From Bradyrhizobium septentrionale (GTDB lineage: Bacteria; Pseudomonadota; Alphaproteobacteria; Rhizobiales; Xanthobacteraceae), in assembly GCF_011516645.4 (NCBI RefSeq), contig NZ_CP088285.1, positions 4,978,501 to 5,042,500 on the forward strand: a DNA stretch of 64,000 bases, read 5' to 3'. Below are positions 51,735 through 59,783 of this stretch, piece by piece. A model generated the notes under the pieces. It made no database searches and was not told the origin of the DNA. It saw nothing but the letters and a program-made list of their open reading frames with translations. Made by a program: the position numbers and the translations under genes. Position 1 is the first letter of the stretch; each line of letters starts with the position of its first letter.

Positions 51735-51835
51735 CTTCCGTCAACTGGCCCAGACTGCTAACGTCGCCGAACGGGGCGGCGCATCCATGCCCGGCAGACA
51801 TAGGGCGGATCAGGTTTGCAGCCAAGGATGATTTG

Positions 51836-51892
51836 GAGTGTTTTTGAGCGAAGCGGGGACCGCATCGCGTTGAAGAGATCATGTCAAGACGA
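51836..51892. repeat. Decayed intergenic palindrome, family B-like
   Basis: GTGTTTTTGAGCGAAGCGGG and CGCATCGCGTTGAAGAGATC resemble the family B ends but with several changes, including loss of the GAAAACGC core. It lies between the methyltransferase and the P450 operon. Confidence 0.5.
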
Positions 51893-51938
51893 AAGTCTTA
51901 AGCTCCGTTCCGGTTCGATCGGGTCGGAGCTCCAGCGC

Positions 51939-53213
51939 TCAGCCCGGAATGCGCACCGGCAGGTTCTCGATGCCGCGCACGAAGCTGGAATAGACCCGCT
52001 TCGGCTCGCCGACCACCTCGATGCGGTCGAAGCGCTTCAGCATCTCCTGCCAGACGATCTTGAGCTGCAGCTCGGCGAGCCGCATGCCGACGCAGCGGTG
52101 GATGCCGAAGCCGAACGACAGATGGATGCGCGGCCGCGCCCGATCGATGATGAACTCGTCGGGACGGTCGATCACCTCGTCGTCGCGGTTGCCGGAGACG
52201 TACCACATCACGACGCGGTCGCCCTTTTGGATCGTCTTGCCGCCGATCTCGGTGTCGACCAGCGCGGTGCGCCGCATATGCGCGAGCGGCGTCTGCCAGC
52301 GGATCACTTCCGGCACCATGGTGTCGATCAGACCGGGGTTCTCCTTGAGCTTTTGGAACTGGTCGGGATGCTCGTGCAGCGCCAGCACCGAGCCGCTCAT
52401 GGTGTTGCGCGTGGTGTCGTTGCCGCCGACGATCAGCAGGATGATGTTGCCCATCAGATTGTCGGGGTCCATGTGCCGGGTGGCGTCGCTATGCGCCATC
52501 ATCGACAGCAGGTCGTTCTTCGGCGGCGCGTTGACGCGCTCGTTCCAGAGCCTTGAGAAATAGGCGTAGCACTCGTCCATCTCCTCCCGCCGCTGTTCCG
52601 GCGAGTTGACGACGCCGCTCTTCGGCAGCGCGGTGGAGACGTCGGACCAGCGCGTCAGCTTGCGCCGTTCCTCCCAGGGGAAGTCGAACAGCGTCGCCAG
52701 CATCTGGGTGGTCAATTCGATCGAGACGCGCTCGACGAAATTGAAGGTCTCGTTGCGCGGCAGATTGTCGAGCACGCTGGCCGAGCGATGGCGGATCAGC
52801 TTTGCCAGCTCGTCGAGATGATCAGGGGTGAACATCGGCGACACGGTCTTGCGCTGATGGGCGTGCTTGGGCTGGTCCATCGCGATGAAGCTCGGATAGT
52901 CGTAGCCGGGCGGCACGTCGCGGATCGAGATGCCGCCGAGCGTGGAATCCGAAGAGAAGATGCCGTGGCTGGTGTCGACATGCATGATGTCGTTGTACTT
53001 CACCACCGACCAGTACGGCTCGATCGGCGAATTGGTGCAGTAATGCACCGGCTCTTCCTTGCGCAGCCGCTCGAACCACGGCCACAGCGTGTCGTTCTGG
53101 AACAGCTTTGGCGCGCCGGGGTGAAAATCCCTGAGCGGCGTCGCATAGGCTTCCTCGCGGGCCTGGCGCTCTAGCTCGACCCGGTCGGCACGGATGGCGG
53201 TCTGGACGTTCAT
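51939..53213 (-). CDS. Cytochrome P450, CYP153-like (second of pair)
   Basis: A 424-residue bacterial class I P450. The heme-thiolate Cys374 is in SFGFGIHRCVGMRLAE, the I-helix oxygen motif is VGGNDTTRNT, and the ExxR is EVIR. The N-terminal LFQNDTLWPWFERLRKEEPV and the WSVVKYNDIM block match CYP153, whose members hydroxylate alkanes and fatty acids at the omega end. It starts 30 bp after the first P450 and shares its direction. No ferredoxin or reductase gene is adjacent, so the electron donor is encoded elsewhere. Confidence 0.92.
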   Translation of the reverse strand: MNVQTAIRADRVELERQAREEAYATPLRDFHPGAPKLFQNDTLWPWFERLRKEEPVHYCTNSPIEPYWSVVKYNDIMHVDTSHGIFSSDSTLGGISIRDVPPGYDYPSFIAMDQPKHAHQRKTVSPMFTPDHLDELAKLIRHRSASVLDNLPRNETFNFVERVSIELTTQMLATLFDFPWEERRKLTRWSDVSTALPKSGVVNSPEQRREEMDECYAYFSRLWNERVNAPPKNDLLSMMAHSDATRHMDPDNLMGNIILLIVGGNDTTRNTMSGSVLALHEHPDQFQKLKENPGLIDTMVPEVIRWQTPLAHMRRTALVDTEIGGKTIQKGDRVVMWYVSGNRDDEVIDRPDEFIIDRARPRIHLSFGFGIHRCVGMRLAELQLKIVWQEMLKRFDRIEVVGEPKRVYSSFVRGIENLPVRIPG

Positions 53214-53243
53214 GGTTCTTGATCCCGGTTGGCTCGCGAGGCG

Positions 53244-54515
53244 TCAGGCGGCAATCCGCACCGGCAGCGTCTCGTAGCCCTTGATGAAGCTGGAATACAC
53301 CCGCAGCGGCTCCTCCACCACCTCGATCGTGTCGAAGCGCTTCAGGATTTCCTCCCAGATGATCTTGAGCTGCAGCTCGGCGAGCCGCAGGCCGACGCAG
53401 CGGTGGATGCCGAAGCCGAAGGAGATGTGGGTGCGCGGCCGGGCGCGGTCGATCAGGAACTCGTAGGGCTTCTCGATCGCCTCCTCGTCGCGGTTGCCCG
53501 AGACGTACCACATCACGACCTTGTCGCCCTTCTTGATCCGGCGTCCGCGGAATTCGTAGTCGGCGAGCGCGGTGCGCCGCATATGGGCAAGCGGCGTCTG
53601 CCAGCGGATCACCTCCGGAACGAAACTGTCGATCAATGCCGGGTTCTCGCGCAGTTTGCGGTACTGCTCCGGATGCTTGCTCAGCGCATAGATGCTGCCG
53701 GACAGCGTGTTGCGCGTGGTGTCGTTGCCACCGACGATCAGAAGGATCAGATTGCCGAGGAAATTCTTCGGGTCCATGTTCCGCGTGGCGTCGCTGTGCG
53801 CCATCATCGAAAGCAAGTCGCTCTTCGGCGGCTGGTCAGCTCGCTCCTTCCAGAGCCTTGCGAAATAGCTCGCGCACTCCATCAGCTCGGCCTGCCGCTC
53901 GTCTTCGGTGGCGACGAGGCCGCCGGCGCCGGGCAGGGTGGTGGCGACGTCGGACCAGCGCGTCAGCTTGCGGCGGTCCTCCCAGGGGAAGTCGAACAGC
54001 ACCGCGAGCATCTGCGTGGTCAATTCGATCGAGACCTTGTCGACCCAGTCGAACACCTCGCCGCGCGGCAAATTGTCGAGGCATTCGGTCGAGCGCTTGC
54101 GGATGTTGAGCGCAAGCTCGTCAAGGTGGGTCGGCGTGAACATCGGCGCCACGGTCTTGCGCTGCGCGGAATGGCGCGGCTGATCCATCGCGATGAAGCT
54201 TTCGCGGCGCAGGTCCGGCGGCACGTCGCGGATGGTGATGCCGCCGAGCGAGGCGGCCGAGGAGAACATCGCGTGGTTGGTCTCGATGTCCATGATGTCG
54301 TTGTAGCGGGTGATCGACCAGTACGGACCGAACATCGAGTCCTTGCAGTAATGCACGGGGTCCTCGCGGCGCAGCCGGTCGAAATACGGCCAGAACGTAT
54401 CGGTCTTGAACAGCTCGGGATCGCCGGGGTCATAGTCGGCAAGGGGAAGTGCATTGGCGCGTTCGCGTGCGGCGTCCAAATTCACGTCTTTGACGAGATC
54501 GGCAGTCCCGTGCAT
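53244..54515 (-). CDS. Cytochrome P450, CYP153-like (first of pair)
   Basis: A 423-residue P450 with Cys373 in SFGFGIHRCVGLRLAE, VGGNDTTRNT and EVIR. It differs from the downstream paralogue mainly in the N-terminal part (KTDTFWPYFDRLRREDPVHY) and in the region after SIELTTQM. CYP153 membership is likely on these motifs. The start at 54515 follows GAGGAGC, and a longer frame upstream is discarded. The two genes arose by duplication and are co-transcribed. Confidence 0.92.
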   Translation of the reverse strand: MHGTADLVKDVNLDAARERANALPLADYDPGDPELFKTDTFWPYFDRLRREDPVHYCKDSMFGPYWSITRYNDIMDIETNHAMFSSAASLGGITIRDVPPDLRRESFIAMDQPRHSAQRKTVAPMFTPTHLDELALNIRKRSTECLDNLPRGEVFDWVDKVSIELTTQMLAVLFDFPWEDRRKLTRWSDVATTLPGAGGLVATEDERQAELMECASYFARLWKERADQPPKSDLLSMMAHSDATRNMDPKNFLGNLILLIVGGNDTTRNTLSGSIYALSKHPEQYRKLRENPALIDSFVPEVIRWQTPLAHMRRTALADYEFRGRRIKKGDKVVMWYVSGNRDEEAIEKPYEFLIDRARPRTHISFGFGIHRCVGLRLAELQLKIIWEEILKRFDTIEVVEEPLRVYSSFIKGYETLPVRIAA

Positions 54516-54758
54516 GAGCGGCTCCTCAACCGTTTCGCAGCCGGGGCGTCGCCGGCGCGTCATGTTTTACCGAATTACATTCTCATTCCTGAATTTGCGC
54601 AAGGGCTCTCAACACGCCTTTGGCCGCATTGTTGTCAGGCCAAAGCGGCCGAATCCGGGCCTTTCTCGCAGGCCGGGGGCAGGGGCGTCGAGCGGGTCTG
54701 TTTGAAACGGCATTTGATTCGGCTGGGCGCATGCGAACAATGCGGGTGGAGAGGGCGC

Positions 54759-55118
54759 TTATTGGCTGGCGGGTTTTTCACAGGGGAAGGTGTCCTGCAG
54801 GCCCCACAGCAGCAGGGAAGCGACTGCCATGTCGCCTTTCGCGGCCCGCTTGTCGGCGGACTTCAGCATGATCTCTTCGGTCTGCTCAGTGCTTAGTGCG
54901 AGGTTGTCGGGCATGCAGAACAGCATTTGGCCGCCATGCCGTTTCAGCCAGGCGTTGGAAGCCATCATGCCGCCCCGCGCGCCGTCCAGGTACATATGAT
55001 TGAAGATGCGAAAGTTCTCGTTCGCTGGATTGCGATAGGACTCCAGGCGCACGTCGGCGGCAGCGACGGGAGCTGCCGTGAGGGCCAAAAAGCATGCCGA
55101 CAATATCCACTTGTTCAT
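54759..55118 (-). CDS. Small exported protein, Rap1a/Tai-like
   Basis: A 119-residue protein with a clear signal peptide (MNKWILSACFLALTAAPVAA) and a mature domain with cysteines in LFCMPDNLALSTEQT and DTFPCEKP. This spacing resembles the Rap1a/Tai immunity-like domain, a small helical fold found in many proteobacteria outside type VI systems. No type VI effector is next to it. Function unknown. Confidence 0.75.
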   Translation of the reverse strand: MNKWILSACFLALTAAPVAAADVRLESYRNPANENFRIFNHMYLDGARGGMMASNAWLKRHGGQMLFCMPDNLALSTEQTEEIMLKSADKRAAKGDMAVASLLLWGLQDTFPCEKPASQ

Positions 55119-55386
55119 CGCCAGGTTTCCTCAGCTTTGCGGCGGTGTCTATACTAGCCGTTCTGTCGGTTTATCTCTGGCGGGGGTTCGAGGCGAGCGG
55201 GGCTCGCCCATAAGGGTTGGAAGCAGCAAAGGCTCGCCGTTTCCGGCGATCCCGTTAAGGTAAAGCCAACCGCCCACCGCCAAAAACATCCCCACGCTCT
55301 CGACCTTGTGTGAAACCTGGATCACACTCGCAGCGACAAACCTGTGGTTTTGATACGCAGAGATTGTCCCGCCCTGGAGCTATCCC

Positions 55387-56541
55387 GTGAACGACATGAG
55401 CTGGACCCCGCTGGGGCCGCCGCAGCCGCCGCCGGTCCCGCCGCCGATGCCGGTGGGGTTTTCAGGCAAGCGGCAGGAGTTCTTCCGCCTGGTCGCGCGC
55501 GGCGCCGGGCTCGAGCTCGCCACGGTCGGCTTCTACCGGTTCTGGCTCACCACCGACATCCGCCGTCACCTCTGGTCGAACACCCAGATCGACGGCGATG
55601 CGCCGGAATATACCGGCCGCGCCAAGGAGCTGCTGATCGGTTTCCTGATCGCGCTCGCGATCCTGGTGCCGATCTATCTCGGCTACTTCCTGATCGGCAT
55701 CGAGGCGGAGCATCTGCGGGCCTTCGCCTCGCTGCCGCTGGTCGCCTTCTTCTATCTGTTCGGCCAGTTCGCGATCTATCGTGCGCGGCGTTACCGGCTG
55801 ACCCGCACGGTGTGGCGCGGCGTCCGCTTCTGGATGAGCGGCTCGGGCTGGATCTATGCGCTGAAAGCCTCGCTATGGGGCCTGCTGGTCGTGATCACGC
55901 TCGGCCTCGCGCTGCCATGGCGCGAGGCGGCGCTCGAACGCTACAAGATGCGGCATTCCTATTACGGCGATCTGCGGGGTTCCTTCGAAGGCCGCGGTTG
56001 GGATTTCTTCAAGCAGGGCTGGTGGCTCTGGCTGCTGACGCCGTTCGCGCTGTACATGACGATCTTCGCGCCGTTCATCTATGCCGCGTTCAAGGCGATC
56101 GAGTGGCGCTGGTGGCTGTCGGGCATCCGCTTCGGCAAGGTCAGGCTGGAATCCACCATGCGTCGCAGCGCGCTGATCGGGCTGTACTGGAAGGTGATCG
56201 GCTGGGCCATGCTGCTCGGCACGCTGTTCTTTGCCTATCTCGTGCTGTGCGCCTTGCTGGTCGCCAGCATGGACGGCTCCTCGATCGAGACCTTCTTCAA
56301 GACCGAGGCGTTCGCCAAGAGCATTCCGCTGATCACTCTCGCCGGCGTCGGTTATCTTGCCTTCGTGCTGGCGATGAATGTGGTGATGCGCGTCTACCTG
56401 ATGCGCGATCTCTGGGTCCGGGTGCTGTCGTCGACCATCGTGCACAACATCGAGGCGGCGGCCAACGTCACCGCGCGCGGCGAACTCGCCAATGCGCTCG
56501 GCGAAGGCTTTGCCGACGGCCTCGACGTCGCGGGCTTCTAG
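55387..56541 (+). CDS. YjgN family (DUF898) membrane protein
   Basis: A 384-residue membrane protein of the YjgN family. After a Pro-rich start, repeated units such as LELATVGFYRFWLTTDIRRH and LVVITLGLALPWREAALERY surround membrane helices. GTG is the start because GGAG lies 7 nt upstream; an ATG three codons later is possible. The M48 peptidase gene starts 4 bp after its stop, so the two are co-translated. The pairing is seen in other alphaproteobacteria, but what the pair does is not known. Confidence 0.88.
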   Translation: MNDMSWTPLGPPQPPPVPPPMPVGFSGKRQEFFRLVARGAGLELATVGFYRFWLTTDIRRHLWSNTQIDGDAPEYTGRAKELLIGFLIALAILVPIYLGYFLIGIEAEHLRAFASLPLVAFFYLFGQFAIYRARRYRLTRTVWRGVRFWMSGSGWIYALKASLWGLLVVITLGLALPWREAALERYKMRHSYYGDLRGSFEGRGWDFFKQGWWLWLLTPFALYMTIFAPFIYAAFKAIEWRWWLSGIRFGKVRLESTMRRSALIGLYWKVIGWAMLLGTLFFAYLVLCALLVASMDGSSIETFFKTEAFAKSIPLITLAGVGYLAFVLAMNVVMRVYLMRDLWVRVLSSTIVHNIEAAANVTARGELANALGEGFADGLDVAGF

Positions 56542-56545
56542 CGAC

Positions 56546-57664
56546 ATGGAGACCGATTCCGGCCAGACCAACCCCGCGGCGACGCCTGCACAAGGCGGCG
56601 TCTTCTTCGACGGCGCATCGAGCCGGAGGCGTCAGGTCGCGCTCAAACTGTCCGATGCGCTGGAGATCAGGGAGGACGGCAAGCTGCTCGCGCGCTGGGC
56701 CTATGCCGACATCCGCCGCGCCGACAGCCCGTCCGGCCTGTTGCGGCTGAGCTGCCTCACCGCACCACAATTGGCGCGGCTCGAGATCCGCGACGCGCAG
56801 CTGATCGCCGCGCTCGTCGCGCGCTGCGACACGCTCGAGGAGGGGCAGCCGAACGGCAAGGGCGTCGCCGCGATCGTCGGCTGGTCGCTCGCGGCCGCGG
56901 TGTCGATCGTGCTGGTGGTGCTGTTCGGCGTGCCGCTCGCCGCCGACCGGCTGACGCCGCTGGTGCCGGATTCTTTCGAACGCCGCCTCGGCGATGTCGC
57001 GGAGGCGCAGGTCAAGGTGCTGTTCGACGGCAAGCCGTGCAGCGACGCGGCGGGACAAGCGGCATTCGAGAAGCTCGTCGGCAAATTGCGGGAGACCGCA
57101 GGCCTCGACAATTCGGTGCAGTCGGGCGTGCTGGCGACGCCGGTGCCGAACGCCTTCGCGCTGCCGGGCGGCAAGGTCTTTCTGTCCAAGGGGCTGCTGG
57201 AGAAGGCCGAGAACCCGGACGAGATCGCCGGCGTTTTGGCGCATGAGCTCGGCCATCTCCGCCATCGCGACAGCATGCGCGAGCTGATCCACAATGGCGG
57301 CACCTCGTTCCTGATCGGGCTATTGTTCGGCGACATCACCGGCTCCGGCGCGCTGATCTTCGCCTCGCGCTCGCTGGTGACGTCATCCTATTCGCGCGAC
57401 GCCGAAACCAATGCCGACAGCTTCGCGATCGAGACCATGCACCGGCTCGGCCGTCCGGCGAAGCCGATGGGCGAATTGATGTTCCGCGTCACCGGCAAGG
57501 AAGGTGGCAAGGGGATTTCGATCGTCTCCAGCCATCCGCTGACCGAGGACCGTCTCGCGCGCATGAGCAAGGCGGACGCCGGCAGTCCGGCGAAAGGCCA
57601 GCCGCTGTTGTCGCTTGCCGAATGGCAGGCGCTCAAGGGCATCTGCGGACCGGGCAAGGTGTGA
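56546..57664 (+). CDS. M48 family membrane metallopeptidase
   Basis: A 372-residue peptidase of the M48 family. The zinc motif HELGH is at 233-237 with the third ligand Glu287 in RDAETNADSFAI. One membrane helix is at 107-131. The N-terminal 105 residues (VALKLSDALEIREDGKLLAR) form a separate domain, probably cytoplasmic, so the peptidase domain faces the periplasm. It is directly after a YjgN-like gene. Substrates may be damaged or misfolded envelope proteins (inference). Confidence 0.92.
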   Translation: METDSGQTNPAATPAQGGVFFDGASSRRRQVALKLSDALEIREDGKLLARWAYADIRRADSPSGLLRLSCLTAPQLARLEIRDAQLIAALVARCDTLEEGQPNGKGVAAIVGWSLAAAVSIVLVVLFGVPLAADRLTPLVPDSFERRLGDVAEAQVKVLFDGKPCSDAAGQAAFEKLVGKLRETAGLDNSVQSGVLATPVPNAFALPGGKVFLSKGLLEKAENPDEIAGVLAHELGHLRHRDSMRELIHNGGTSFLIGLLFGDITGSGALIFASRSLVTSSYSRDAETNADSFAIETMHRLGRPAKPMGELMFRVTGKEGGKGISIVSSHPLTEDRLARMSKADAGSPAKGQPLLSLAEWQALKGICGPGKV

Positions 57665-57695
57665 AGGGTTTCTTGTCGTTTGCTGGAGCACTCTC

Positions 57696-57941
57696 ATGCA
57701 GCATGACGGCAACTACTGGTTTCCCGCCAAGCGATACGGCTGGGGCTGGGGGCCTCCGAACTGCTGGCAAGGTTGGGCAATTGTCGTGGGCTTTGTCGCT
57801 TTGCTTGCGGTCGGGGCCGCAACGATACAGCGGCACTCTCACGTCGGCTTCGTTGCCTATGTCGTTGTGCTGAGCGTCCTCCTCACCGGCGTGTGCTGGT
57901 GGAAGGGCGAGCCGCCGCGATGGCGATGGGGCGGCGACTAG
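57696..57941 (+). CDS. Small membrane protein with aromatic N-terminus
   Basis: An 81-residue protein. It starts MQHDGNYWFPAKRYGWGWGP, has two membrane helices (GWAIVVGFVALLAVGAAT and GFVAYVVVLSVLLTGVCWW) and ends with a basic tail KGEPPRWRWGGD. The ATG follows GGAG 12 nt upstream. It lies 31 bp after the M48 peptidase and may be in the same operon. Function unknown. Confidence 0.75.
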   Translation: MQHDGNYWFPAKRYGWGWGPPNCWQGWAIVVGFVALLAVGAATIQRHSHVGFVAYVVVLSVLLTGVCWWKGEPPRWRWGGD

Positions 57942-57955
57942 CCAATTTCGCGCGC

Positions 57956-59104
57956 CTACTTCACCAGCCGGAACTTGCCGCCCTCGACCTTGATCAGGAA
58001 CGCCGACCGCTCGTCATAGCCATTGTGGTCGGTCGGGCTCATGGTCGAGAGGCCGTTGTTCAGATAGACGTCCTTGCCGCGCTCCAGCTCGTCGCGCAGC
58101 GCGGCGCGGAATTCCGGTGTGCCCGGTTTCGCCGATTTCAGCGCGTTCGCCGCCGCCCGCTTGAACAGCGTGACGGCGTCCCACAGATGCGCGCCAAAAA
58201 TGTTCGGCTTCTGCCCGTTGGCCTTCTCGTAGGACGACACGAATTCGTCGCGCGCCTGGCGGAACGGATCGTTCGCCGGCAGATCGTCGGCGATGGTGAA
58301 GGCCTCGCCGGTGAAGATCGCGCCATCGACATTGGCGCCGCCGAGCTTGATGAATTCCTCCGACGCCACGCCGTGGGTCTGGAATATCTTGCCGGCATAG
58401 CCGCGGCTGCGCAGCGCCTCCTGCGGCAGCACGGCGGGCGTGCCGGCGGATGCGATGAACACCGCCTCCGGATTGGTCGCGATCACCTTCAGCGCCTGGC
58501 CCATCGCGCTGGTGTCGGCGCGCGCATAGACCTCATGGGTCGTGACGGTGAGGCCGAGCGTCGGCGCCAGCCGCGACACCTCCTTGTAATAGCCTTCGCC
58601 ATAGCCGTCGGAGACGCCGATATAGCCGAGCGTCTTGATGCCGGACTTCGCGATGTATTTCAGGATCGCCGCCGCCATCAGATCGTCGTTGGGCACCACC
58701 TTGAACGCCCAGCGGCGGCGGTCGTCCATCGGCTGCACGATCGCGGTCGCCGCGGCGAGCGAGATGATCGGCGTCTTGGATTCCACGGCGACGTCGAGCA
58801 TCGGCATGGTCACCGGCGTCAGCGAGGAGCCGATCAGGATGTCGACGCCGTCCTGGATGACGAGACGCCGCGCATTCTGCGTGCCCTTGGTCGGATCGGA
58901 CTCGTCGTCGAGCGCGATATAGGTCACCTTCTCGCCGCCGATCTCCTTCGGCAGCGCGGCGATGGTGCGCATCTGCGGCTGGCCGAGCGCCGAGCCCGGT
59001 CCTGACGCGGACACCACGACGCCGACCTTGATGTCCGCATGTGCGTCCGGCGCCATCAGGATCGCGCCCGCGAGTACCCAGAGTCCAGCCATGGCCAGCT
59101 TCAT
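57956..59104 (-). CDS. Branched-chain amino acid type ABC solute-binding protein
   Basis: A 382-residue periplasmic binding protein of the LivJ type. The signal peptide is MKLAMAGLWVLAGAILMAPD...AHA, then IKVGVVVSASGPGSALGQPQ and VSDGYGEGYYKEVSRLAPTL are typical. The start at 59104 is preceded by GGGAGG. It should bind an amino acid or aromatic/organic acid. No permease or ATPase gene is nearby, so it works with components encoded elsewhere. Confidence 0.92.
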   Translation of the reverse strand: MKLAMAGLWVLAGAILMAPDAHADIKVGVVVSASGPGSALGQPQMRTIAALPKEIGGEKVTYIALDDESDPTKGTQNARRLVIQDGVDILIGSSLTPVTMPMLDVAVESKTPIISLAAATAIVQPMDDRRRWAFKVVPNDDLMAAAILKYIAKSGIKTLGYIGVSDGYGEGYYKEVSRLAPTLGLTVTTHEVYARADTSAMGQALKVIATNPEAVFIASAGTPAVLPQEALRSRGYAGKIFQTHGVASEEFIKLGGANVDGAIFTGEAFTIADDLPANDPFRQARDEFVSSYEKANGQKPNIFGAHLWDAVTLFKRAAANALKSAKPGTPEFRAALRDELERGKDVYLNNGLSTMSPTDHNGYDERSAFLIKVEGGKFRLVK

Positions 59105-59377
59105 TGCAAATCCTCCCAGCAAGTTCTTCTTATGCGCGGCCGATGATAGCCGACCGCCGTCCGGTTCCGCATCATACTGATTCCGCCCGATACGTCTGTC
59201 CCCCTGATTGGGGACATCCGGGCACGGTATCAACGGAGCGGGCGGCAGGCGTCGGGGTCACCGATCTCCTCGTGAACTTCGCGTTTACCATTCACTTAAA
59301 GGCCGCGCGAACCAGTTTCCCTAATCGGGCGGCAACGACCTGCTGCTATTGAAGGAGAGGAAAAGGGAGTACGAGCG

Positions 59378-59488
59378 ATGTCCAGCATTGTTCGGATCCT
59401 CGTCTTGATCGCATCTGCGTATGCGGGATCCGTGTTGACCGAAATGCAGTTTGACGGCGCGGTCGCCGCAAGCGGTCCACGTCTATGA
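59378..59488 (+). CDS. Short ORF coupled to the next small gene
   Basis: A 36-residue frame with an N-terminal hydrophobic segment (MSSIVRILVLIASAYAGSVL). GGAGAGG and GGGAG precede the ATG. Its stop overlaps the next ATG as ATGA, an arrangement of translational coupling. It may be a small membrane peptide or a leader that sets expression of the following gene. The evidence is position only. Confidence 0.5.
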   Translation: MSSIVRILVLIASAYAGSVLTEMQFDGAVAASGPRL

Positions 59489-59697
59489 TTCAGCACCATC
59501 CGATCGCGCCCGAGCACGCGCGCGCCATCTGCGAAGAGATCGGCTGGAGACTGCGCCATGCGCTTCGCGGCGACTACGCCGATTTGCCGCCAAGGCTGCG
59601 CGAGCTCGTGGACCAGCTCGCCCAGCAGGAGTGCGACGCGCCGTCGCTGGTGCCCACGATGGACGACATGACGAGACCGCTGGTTGCTGCCGCCTAG
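59485..59697 (+). CDS. Small helical protein of unknown function
   Basis: A 70-residue charged protein starting MIQHHPIAPEHARAICEEIG and ending PTMDDMTRPLVAAA. The helix ARAICEEIGWRLRHAL and the proline-rich LPPRLRELVDQL look like a small regulator or adaptor, but no motif is decisive. It overlaps the 36-residue frame by four bases. Confidence 0.6.
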   Translation: MIQHHPIAPEHARAICEEIGWRLRHALRGDYADLPPRLRELVDQLAQQECDAPSLVPTMDDMTRPLVAAA

Positions 59698-59783
59698 GCT
59701 TATAACCTGCGGACGGTGCTTGCGACGTCGGCACAAGGCGCGCGGATAAGGTACCGCTTCGCGCGCCTCGCGCCGAATCCGCA

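Noticed and set aside
49908..51761. 617-residue frame opposite the TPR-methyltransferase
   Set aside because: Mirror of a clear gene with SAM motif on the other strand.
55344..56750. 468-residue frame overlapping the YjgN gene
   Set aside because: Arg/Ala-rich shadow frame; YjgN has a ribosome site and membrane helices.
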